Below, piece by piece: positions 36,201-48,037 of a stretch of 64,000 nucleotides of DNA; position 1 is the stretch's first letter, and every line of letters begins with the position of its first letter. The translations under genes were made by a program, and so were the position numbers. The stretch spans positions 24,711,400 to 24,775,399 of the forward strand of contig CM049322.1 in NCBI GenBank assembly GCA_026874595.1, written 5' to 3'. The notes beneath the pieces are model-generated. The model saw nothing but the letters and a program-made list of their open reading frames with translations, was not told where the DNA came from and did no database searches. This stretch comes from Sipunculus nudus (taxonomy: Eukaryota; Annelida; Sipuncula; Golfingiida; Sipunculidae).

Positions 36201-39200
36201 AGAACTCTACTGGAGTCACCTTGCATGACGACAAGGAAGGCCCCCGGAACTCTGCTGGCCTCACCGTGCATGACGACAAGGAAGGCCCCTTGGAACTCTA
36301 CTGAACTCACCATGCATGACGACAAGGAATGCCCCTGGGAACTCTTCTGGACTCACCATGCATGACGACAAGGAAGGCCCCTAGGAACTCTACCGGACAC
36401 ACCGTGCATGACGACAAGGAAGGCCCCTAAGGAACTCTACAGGACTCACCGTGCATGCAGCATGGAATGCTCCTCGGAACTCTACAGGACTCACCGTGCA
36501 TGACGACAAGGAAGGCCCCCGGAACTATTCTGGATCGACTCACCGTGCATGACGACAAGGAAGGCCCCCGGAACTATACTGAACTCACCGTGCATGACGA
36601 CAAGAAAGGCCCCTCGGAACTCTATTGGAGTCGCCGCCTGGCAGAGGTATCGGTCGGCATGCTTCGTCGTGACATTGAGAATGTTCAGGTTGTAGGTACC
36701 GCTAATATTCCAAGACCAACTGTTAAAATCAAAGTCAAGCAAGGCTTGCAAAGCAAAGGAAATTTAATAAAAATATTTCCTATGGTTTTAATAAACCAAT
36801 GTTCACAATGTTGTATGTCGAAAGGCCTGTAATAAAAAATAACCATTCTGGAAAGCATGAAGCACCTGTAACATCAATAACTGATATTATTTGTCCAGAG
36901 AGAATTGAGGCATTAACAGCCCCGGTAGACATCTTGAATTTGGTGGCAGTCTTGTATAAGGCTTTAGGCCTGTGTACTATTATGTTCATATTTTAACTTC
37001 CTTGGTGCATAATAGGGCTGAGAACAGAACAGTAATGTTTCTAGTGGTCAAATATACAATACACATAGATGTACTGAACATTAATCAATGGATATATGTT
37101 AAATCTCACAGTTGCGTGTGGAGTGTTATAATCACAATTAACTGCAGGTGCAATCTATGGACTCCACATTGCGCAAGTCACTGAAAAAAAGCGATTGAGG
37201 AGTTCATTCTTATGGGCTACATATATCCAGGATGCCTTCTGCTTTCATGAGGCAGAGTAGGGTATAAGCTGTGATGTACAATTGAAATAAAAGATTTTTT
37301 TTTTATGTAATGAGACTCTACTGACCCTTTTCTCTCTAGCTGACAACTAGTTGTTTTGCTTGAACAATCTTGTATCTCTATTACAAATCTCACTGGAGAA
37401 CTTCCAACACAACCTATGGCCCATTTAATGCCGTTTGTATAATAACAAAGGTATTTTCAGAGGGTTGTTATTACTATCATTTATCGAAAAATTTGATTAG
37501 GTTACTTGTGTAAAATTACATGATTTTGTTTCATAAGTTATAATCTTAGCAGTAATGATGCATGAATAATGTACATTGTTTATATACTCTAAATTTTTCA
37601 CAGTATACTTTATGATGCCACTAGGTGTTATTAACAATTATGTGCCCAGGGAACAGTCTCAGGGAAAGTTGGATTATGATGCGATAAGTCTTGTGCACTG
37701 AATATATTTGTAATATTGAGGCATCTACAGTGTATATGCTGGCCTAGTGTTTTGATAATTGTACATTTATACTTTTCACATGTAATACACTAATATATGT
37801 CGGCACATTGCTTCATTCCTGTACAGGGACAGTTACAAGTTTCATCAGTCTGGGGGAAAAAGTATGTTGATATATTGGTATTTGCAAACAGCTGAAGCCT
37901 CTTTATATACTGGTACACTGTCATTTCTAGATTAAGACTTCTTAACGATAAACATATATATAGTAGACCTTGAGGAAAATTGGGTTGAGTTTCAACCAGA
38001 ATCTTGTAATATATACTTGTTCAGATAATATTTTATAAATTACACACTGTTGCAGACATGACCTTAATCTCATAAACAGGTAGTATTTGGTGACAAATAC
38101 ATGGAAGCAAGATAAGTTCATGGATTTCTGTAATCTCACCAGTATTATTGCACTTGTGAGCTGTGAATTTTCACTAACTAAATTATTGCATCTAATAATC
38201 ACCCACTTATAGTTTTTTTTTTTTTTTTAAACATATTTCTTGTTAAGACCCCTCTTCATACAAAGGTAACAGATATTTGCTGCTTTATATTAAAAAAGTG
38301 AATTTAAACATATGTAGCTCTCAACACAATAAAGTCTTTTCAGTTATTGTAAACACTATTAAACCAGTTTTAAAATATTTTCAAGCATTTCAATTGCATT
38401 CACTATTAACTGTAACAGTTAGTTAAATCATCTAAGCAATGTATGCCGTCAGCTTGCAGTTTGTGTCACCTGCCCTGATACACTTACTGCATACAAAGAT
38501 GTTTCTTTTTCTTTACTTCTTTTTTTTATTTTTTATTTTTTTTTTTGTCTTAAAGAAGATTAACTTATTGGAAAACATGAAATCAGAGTTGCATTGTTTT
38601 GAAAATGATTAGTTCCAAGGTGTTGAAATGACTTTTATGATGCCTCACCTTTCATGTATCAGGTTGCCAATTATTGTCACTATGGAGAAGAGAGGTTAAC
38701 ATGAAAAATTGTGAAATACTATAATTTTGAAAATATTGTTATATTATTTTAATAATAGCTCTTGTCAAGGATGTCGCTTCTTTATCTAGGCATATGCAAC
38801 AAACTAAATATGCTATTTAGTTCCTTTCTTTTCAGGTTATGTGCTAAAGGCGATTGAGCTGTAACACAGTATCATAGATAAGGCAAGGTTCCTCGGTCAC
38901 TTTGTTTGAACCAGTAGTTAGTATATTATGGCACTGTTTTTAATTTATAGTGCCTTCATGTTGAATGTTTATTTATGTAAGTTATGTCAGTTTATATTTG
39001 TTTCAAGTAATGTGTCCAGTAACTTGACTTTCAATTTGTTTAAGGCAGACATTCAGTGCAATAGTACATCATTACCTTTATTGTACAACTTTCAGGGAAG
39101 CATTCCTTTGTACATATACAATTCATAGATATAATATCGTTAAATGTTAGAGGATTAAGGGATAATAAAAAACGAAGGGAAACTTTTCAATGGTTACATA

Positions 39201-42200
39201 GATGCAACGCTAAAATTATATTACTACAAGAAACCCATAGCACCTTTAATGAAGAGAATAGATGGAGAGCTGAATGGGGAGGTAAAATTTTCTTCTCCCA
39301 TGGTACAAGTAATTCCAAAGGAGTTTGTATTATGCTGAAAAATAATATAAGTTATGATATTCATGACATCAAGTACTGTGAGGAAGGTCGATTCTTAATA
39401 TTAGATATATCAATTGAAGATATAAGAATCACTCTAGTTAATCTATATGGGCCCAACCAAGATGACCCCGCTTTCTTTAGTAAAATTATGGAAATTGTTG
39501 AGTCACTGCCAAATGATAATAGGTTGTTAGCTGGTGATTTTAATTTAGTTCTAAATACAGAAAGAGATAAAAAAGGAGGCACCTCTGTTACACATTTTAG
39601 ATCACAAACACTGATAAATTCATGGATAGATAACTTAGATTTATTGGATATATGGAGAAAACAACATCCAGAAAAATCACAGTATACCTGGAAGAGAATT
39701 AACCCTACTGCATTATTTTGCAGATTGGATTTTATGTTGATTTCAAGAGGTCTCATTGGTTGTGTTAGAAAAACAGAGATTTTACCAGGCTTTAAAACTG
39801 ATCACTCTACTGTTAAAATTACACTTGAACTAAAACTTGATAAAAGAGGGCCAGGATTCTGGAAATTTAATTCTAAATATTTATGTAATAAAGATTATGT
39901 AGACTTAGTTAAAGAAACCATTAAAGAGACAAAAGAATTTAATAAAAGTGCAGACCCAGCTTTATTGTGGGACACAATTAAGTGTAAGATAAGAGGTGCC
40001 ACAATAGCATATTCTTTTAGAATTAATAAACAAAAAAGGACTTTGTTACAACAATTAGAAGATAGTTTGAAACTTTTAGAAGAACAATATACCAACACTC
40101 CTGATGATAGAATTATGGAAGATATAAAAGATAAAAAATCAGAAATTGAAAAAATAATTGAAGAAAAAACAGAGGCAGCAATGTTCAGATGTAAGTCCAG
40201 ATGGTTTTCAGATGGTGAAAAACCATCTAAATATTTTTTAAATTTGGAGAAAAGACTATATAATAATAAAACTATAACAGAGCTAAACGTTAATAATAGA
40301 CATGTAACTAAATCTAAAGATGTACTAATAGAGGCAGAAAATTACTACAAAACGTTATATTCTTCAGCTGAGTTGACACCAACTGAAGACCAATATGCTG
40401 AGTTCTTAACTCAGACAGAAATTACCTTGTCAGATGAAGATAAAATATTGTGTGATAGTGAATTGTCAGATGAAGAACTACTTGAATGTTTAAAATCTTT
40501 TAAAAATGGCAAAACCCCAGGATCTGATGGTCTAACAGCGGAATTTTATAAACATTTTTGGGATGAAATTAAAACAGACCTGATTGCTGCCTATAAGTTT
40601 TCTTTTGCTAATGGCAGTTTAAATATTACACAAAGACAAGGAATCATTACATTGATCCCCAAAAAATCAAAAGACACAACACTACTTAAGAATTGGAGAC
40701 CAATATCTTTATTAAATACAGATTATAAATTATTGACTAAATGTATGGCTCGTAGATTACAGAGAGTCCTCCAAAATTTAATCCATACAGATCAGACTGG
40801 ATTTCTTAAACACAGATATATTGGTGAGAGCTTCAGTAGAATTTATAATTTGATGAATTATTGTACTAAAAATAAAATAAAAGCCAATTTAATAACAATA
40901 GATTTTGAAAAGGCTTTCGATTTATTAGAATGGTCATTTATTCAGAAATCATTAAAACACTACAACTTTGGTGATACTTTCTGTAAGTGGATTAAAGTAT
41001 TTTATAAAGGTACATCATCATGTGTCATAAATAATGGATGGTCTTCCAGGTTTTTCCCAGTAAGCAGAGGAGTTAGACAAGGCTGCCCCCTTTCACCATA
41101 TCTGTTTATTATTTCGGCAGAACTGCTTGCTGCAAGAATTAGAGACAATAATAATATTAAAGGCATAGAGATTGGAAATGTGAAACATGTTATCTCTCAA
41201 TATGCGGACGATACTACATTATTTATAAGAGGTGGACAGCCAGTGGTTAAAGAGACTATAGAACAATTTAAAAGATTTAAAAATGTAAGTGGTTTAAAAA
41301 TTAACATAGAAAAAACAGCAATTATGCCCATAGGTAATCATGAATACAATAAAGAAGAGATAATAAAACTTGGTCTGAAGTGGACAAAGGAACCAATTAC
41401 AATTTTAGGCATTAAGATAAATAGTACACTGCAAAATCTTTATGAAATGAATTTTTTGCCATTATTAGATAAAATTAAGCAATTAATTAATATTTGGTCC
41501 AAAAGAGAGTTAACACCAGTTGGTAAGATCACAGTCATTAAATCTTACTTGATATCACAACTGCAGTACCAGTTGTCTGTTCTGCCTAAGCCTCCAGTGT
41601 CTTTTTTAAAAGAGGTTGAAAGTAAGCTTTTTAATTTCATATGGAATAACAAAATAGACAAAGTGAAAAGATTAACTTTGATAGCATCTAAAAATAATGG
41701 TGGTTTAGACATGGTTGACATATGGTCAAAATTACAGGCAACTAAAATTGCCTGGGTTAATAGATTGTTGAGCTCGGATTTGAAACAAGGATGGAGACAG
41801 CTTGTTGACTATAGTTTTAATAATTTGACTGAATATATATTTAAATGCAATGTAAATGCTGAAGATCTGGATCAACTCTATTTCTTTAAAAAGAATTCTT
41901 TTTTCTGGAAAGAAATTTTACATGACTGGTGTAAATTTAATTATCATACCCCAGACACCACAAATGATTATTTAAATCAATCCTTGTGGATTAACTCCCA
42001 CCTTAAAATATGTGGGCAAATGGTATTTAATAAAATCTGGTATAATGCAGGTATTAGATATATCCACAATTTAACAAAGAAAGTAAACAATTCTTATGTA
42101 TTCTACACTCCTGGGGAAATGAGACAGACTTATGGCATTGATATAAAAATAATGACATATAATAGTATTATTCACTCAATACCAGCAAAATGGAAACAAG

Positions 42201-43156
42201 AAATAAGAAACAACCAAGACGATTATACCTCAGTATTTAAAATTAATAACATTCTACAAATGACAAAACCTGTAAAAACTATATATATAAAACTCATAGA
42301 AAGGAGATATCTACACCCAGAAAATAGTATTTTATTGTGGCATCAAGATATTGTGGATTGTGATAAAGATAGAGTACTCCAGGCTTTTAAAAACATATAC
42401 TCAATAACTATATCAACAAAACTTCGATACTTTCAGTTTAAGATATTACATAGAATTCTTGCATTAAATCCATTTCTGGTAAAAGCTGGTATTAAAGAGC
42501 ACGAGTACTGTTCCTTTTGTAAAAAAGAGAAGGAGACACTGTTACACATTTTTCATGACTGTAGTTTTGTGAAACAGTTATGGCATGATGTATGTAAGTG
42601 GTTAAGGAATCTGGATCTTCCAATCACCCTTTCACATACAGTGATACTTCTTAATGTAAGTACAGATCAGTTGCTGGATAAAGTTATATTGATTGTAAAG
42701 TATTATATATATATTACAAAATGCAAAGAAGAATCGTTGTGTATTAACAGTGCAGTTAAACTGATTAAGAATTATTACTCTGTCGAAAAACAGGTGGCAA
42801 TATCTAAAGGAAAACTTTTAAAACATGAAACCATCTGGACCAGACTAAAAATGATTGTGGGTTCAGAAAATTAAATTAAAAATTAATAATACTTTGAATT
42901 TTGCATGCCAACTGACCATTGTGGTCAGAGTTAGTTTATTTTATTGATGTCTGCCATATGCTACATACCTACTGACACATTTTTTATGCAATATACTTAA
43001 TATCATGCATTTTTCATTATATTATAAGTATGTTAAAAATTATTTGCATGGTGATGAAAGATATTCTTCATGTTTGTTTATGTTCATGTCACCTTGTTTT
43101 ATATTGTCTGTTTTTGTATGTTATTGTGTATATATGTATGTATGTTTTCTTTGTAA

Positions 43157-43197
<41 letters not shown>

Positions 43198-43563
43198 AAA
43201 AAAAAGTCAAGCAAGGCTTTTATTATAGCACATGGCATAGATGCACATGTTCACTCGTCTGTATCTGTTTGTCTGTCTCAGGGGCGTCAATACAGGGGGG
43301 GGGGGGGGGGGAATAGGGTTTATACCCCCCCCCCCTTTGTAGCAAGGGGTGATATTCAATGTAATCATCCCTGATATTCAGTTCATAATATTTATATAAT
43401 TAAAATGAAATATATTAAAAATCTGAATTATAGACTGATTTTTTTTTTCAGTTCATTATGAATTATTATATATTTACCTGGTTTTGAATTAACATATACA
43501 TGTACTGGAAACCTTCTACCTAACTGTAATTTATGTGAAATCTGTCACAAAGACAATAAAAGG

Positions 43564-43607
<44 letters not shown>

Positions 43608-46600
43608 TATTTGTCCCAACCTTGATTACCCTCCTACGCCTGCGAGTCTTCCCCTCCCCCGCTACCCTTAACTCTTGAATATAAATTGACGCCACTTTGT
43701 TTGTCCATCTTTTTTCTGAGACATGGCTCTTGGCAAAGTCTTCAGATATGGCCAAAATATCTTGCACTGCCCAGGAAATAGGCTACTGCTTTCAATTTCC
43801 CATGGTAACCATGCAGGGGCGCTGCAGCTCGAAAAGTATGAAATGTCAATTTAGTGCGATATCTCATTAACAATATCACAGAGGCTGCGATATCCCATAA
43901 ATAAAACACAAAGGCTGCAATATCTCATAAACAATATCAAAAAGGCCGCGATATCTCATGAACAATATCACAAAGGCTGCGATATCTCATAAACAAAACA
44001 CAAAGGGTGCGATATCTCATGAACAATATCACAAAGGCTGCGTTATCTCATAAACAAAACACAGAGGCTGCGATATCTCATAAACAATATGATAAAGGCT
44101 GCACCTGACACTTTGGCCCAAGGGCTTTCCTTCTGAGCACAAGCAGTCTCTTAAGGCGGTAACCATGGTTAATATATTTTTGGGCAATATTTTTTTAAAA
44201 TTTAAGGTAGCCTATCGAGCCACCTTTTTCTATCTCGGTCATTTTTTATACCAGACAGGTTAAGTTTTCTAGACGGGTAGGCATTTGCTAAGCTTAAATG
44301 GACACCGTTGTAATTCTGATCAAATCTTGTTTCGTTGAACGTCAAAGTAGAATCAGCGAGATTTGACCAAAACGGTTACAACTCCTCATTTTTATGGACG
44401 ACAGGTCTAGTTTTCTGCATGTATTTAGCATTTGAAAATCTCGCTTTGTCATTTTTTTTTATGCCAGACAGGTTTATTTTCTTCACTGGATGGCACTGAT
44501 AAGCTCAACGTCAATCGACTGCAAGTCACGTCATATTTCGTCACGTTTGGCGTCACACGAGAATAAACGAGATTTTAAAAAAATTGTTATATCTCGTTCA
44601 TTTTTATGTCAGACAGGTCTAGTTTTACTGCATAGGTTAGCATTGTTAAGCTCACTGTCAATTGACTACAGGTCACGTCATATCTCATCACGGTAGGCGT
44701 GAATAAGCGAGATACGGCAAAAATAGCTCTCACTCAATCACTTTTATAAGCCAAACTGGAGTTTTCTGCTTTGGGTAGCATCTGATAAACTGTCAGTGGT
44801 TCAATTGCAAGTCTCGTTATGTCTACCGACATCTGCAGTCAATCGAGAATAAACGAGATTTCATAACATGCTTTATAACTAGTTCAATTTTTATACCAGA
44901 CAGGGTTGTTTGATTTAAATCACGCTGATTTAAATCGCTGATTTAAATCGCGATTTAAATCACGATTTTTTTTAAATCACTGATTTAAATCAACTTTTAT
45001 AAAAAAATGAGTTTTTCTCTATTTTTATCTTCTTTTTTACAAACATTTTCAATTCAATCATTTTCTTTTTATACTAAGTGCTTTAGAGGCACTTTAAAAG
45101 AATGTTACACGCTCTTGAAGTCTGATTTAACAGCTCACTGTTTTTATTTTCAACAATATAAATGCAAAACCAATAAATAATCAACATTTTCCAAAATAAT
45201 AAAAATAAATAATAAATAACTTTCGTTAGGCTGAATTTATAAACTCTTTTGAAGGAGAATATTCAATAGAGGATATATAAAGTATTCAAGGGTGTACACC
45301 TGTCAAATACTTTTAAATTAAGCTGAACTTTACTTGCTTGTGCAACATCAGTTGAAAGAAAACCTGTATGTTATTTAGTAAGTGGATTTCCTGGCGATAA
45401 GTAAGAATTTAAAAATGGATAAGTTGCTAGGTAATTGCAACTGTGCAGAAATGCACAATGAGTGCATGCATATCATCATCTGGGCTTCCATAAACTGTCC
45501 ATCACTATAAAGCAAATAAATAATAAAATTAAAACAAGGGACCCATGGGTCACAGCACTCAGCTGAATTTTATAAAATTTTAGCAAATGCAACATGAACT
45601 TACTTCAATTTTTTTGACATAATAGCATTTGAAAGGCTTAGAGGAAATGGCCTTGCTATTTTGCGATAAATAAATACTAAATAAATGAATGCAACACAAA
45701 TACCAGATGGCACTTTTTGGACTACATTAAATTGAAGCTGCAGGAGCCTCTCATGATCAAATATTTGTAAAGCTATCTGTATTTTAACTATGTGAAAGTA
45801 ATATATGTTTAAAATACCCACTAGGAATATATGAAACCCTGTAAAATATAGAATGAGAAAGGAAGTGGAGATCATCTGTTGTATAATAAAACACATTTCA
45901 TTTATGGACTTAAATAAAGTACTGTAAAAATTAGAATTTTACATCTTCAAATGAGCATAAACAAAATCTAATTAGTATATATTTTACTCTGTTATATACA
46001 CCTTAAACCATTTAATCATGCAATAAGGGAAAAAGGTTATGGGGCTAAGAGTTATACCAAAGGATATATTTGATAAAAAATGTGTAAATGTAATTAATAA
46101 TTCTAAATACAGTTTAAAGATTATATTCCAGGAAAGTATGCCCAAATTCTTTATTAAGTGTACCAGTAGTATGCATGGCAAGAGATATTTATGGAATGCT
46201 CCACACTTTTATAGCAAATACATAACCTTGTGGGCACAATTAAATGTGTACTTTAACACAGTAAGAGTACTGGGGGAGCCGTAGGGGTGCATAGGGGAAG
46301 CCAAGCTGGACCTAATTGAAGCCCAGCAAAGCCAAGCTGCCTGGACTGAGCAGTGATTACATAACATAACCCACTACACACTACTGTTACACTTGGCTGG
46401 CTGATGTAAATAATTCTTGACATGGTGTCTCAAAACTTGAAAAGAAACCTACTCTTTTCAATAAATTCCTTTGAAAAAGCAGATTTTAAAAGATTAAAAC
46501 CTTATGTGTACATGCTGTGAAAATTAACTCAACAGTACGTACAAGGAAAAACGTGCCTTGGCCAAAGTTAGACAAAATTTAAGGTACTGATTTATTATTA

Positions 46601-47995
46601 ATGCTAATAACTTAAGATATTGGCAAAAATCATATCTAATTTTGAGTACACAACTGCATCTTGATTAAATAAAATTATATCCCTGAAAAAAGTCTCTAGC
46701 TTCCGCAATTCTCATGTTAAAAGGGTCAATATATTTCCTAAATTTTTACAAAGAGCATTATGTGTGAGCAGAAGAATATATATATTAAAACTAATAGTAA
46801 TAAAGAAAGATCAGTGGTTTATTATTAGGCAGACTTGAAGTGTAACAATGGGTTTTTAATTTAAAAAATTAAGGTTTTTCCTTAATACCTTGGGGAACTA
46901 AGACCTAGTGACCCAATTTTTGGTATGGTAAGAGATTTTGGGGACAACTAACTGTATGCAAAATTTTGGATTCGTAGGTCCAATGGGTTCAAAATGTGCC
47001 CTGTTTAAGTGTGCTTGACCACTATCATTGGTTTATAAGGCTTACATTCTGTAAAGTATGACCGTAATTTTTTAATTAAAAAAAAAATTTAAAAAATCGA
47101 TTTAAATCATATAAATCTGATTTTAATCAAATAAATCCAATTTTTAATTTTTTTTTTTCAAATCAATAAAATCAACAACCCTGATACCAGAGGGATCAGT
47201 TGAGTGGCAGTTGGAAGTCCCGATTTTCTGGAGTCCAAAATGCTTTGGTATCATTCACAGTTGTCTGCTGGCGGCTATGTCACGATTAAATTTTGTTTTC
47301 TGTTCAATATATTTTGTCATTGCAAATTGTGGTTTTGTATGTATCGATCTGACCACATCCTACCGATTTGAACTTTATGGACAAGAAATCTATAAAATAC
47401 GGAGAAATGACGCCCACTTGCCTGAGGGAGTGAGGCTCCAATTGCTCTTGGACAGAGATAGTACTGGCGCCTGATAATGATCCCTTGTACCAGCTCTGGA
47501 AAGTGTGGCCCGCACCCACCCCGCATGTCATCTCCCGAGATCCCCCGACTGTCACTAGAGCGTTCCGAGGTGGGACAATAATCAACTGACCAGCTGTCAC
47601 GTCTGTAAGTACCAACACAGACACAACACAGAAAAAAAGTTATTGAGATATATATTCATTCTTTTTACAACATGACAAAAACATCAAACAAGATCAGCCA
47701 CAGCCTTTTATTTATTATGAAAACACAGTTATGTTTATCCATGCAGTCATCAACCGTGACTTCACGTTTTATTCTGTGCAATTTAGCCATGGTAACAGAT
47801 GTTAAATGAAAGTGAATGAAATGATCACGAATACTAACACCACTAGATAGACCATTTCTTTGTGGGACCTAATATGAATTTGAAACGACTTTTGAATCTA
47901 AATTTAAAGAAAAAAATGTATTTAGAAATCATCCAGGAATGATATGCTGACAAAAGCGGATATTTGAACGGTATTATATTTGATTTGTATAAACA

Positions 47996-48037
<42 letters not shown>

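Noticed and set aside
43030-43374. Lysine-run frame
   Set aside because: It arises from the poly(A) tail of the LINE.
47416-47418. GT donor at the end of exon 2 (CAA/GTGGGC)
   Set aside because: It ends in phase 0 and cannot join exon 3 (phase 2). The overlapping GC donor fits.
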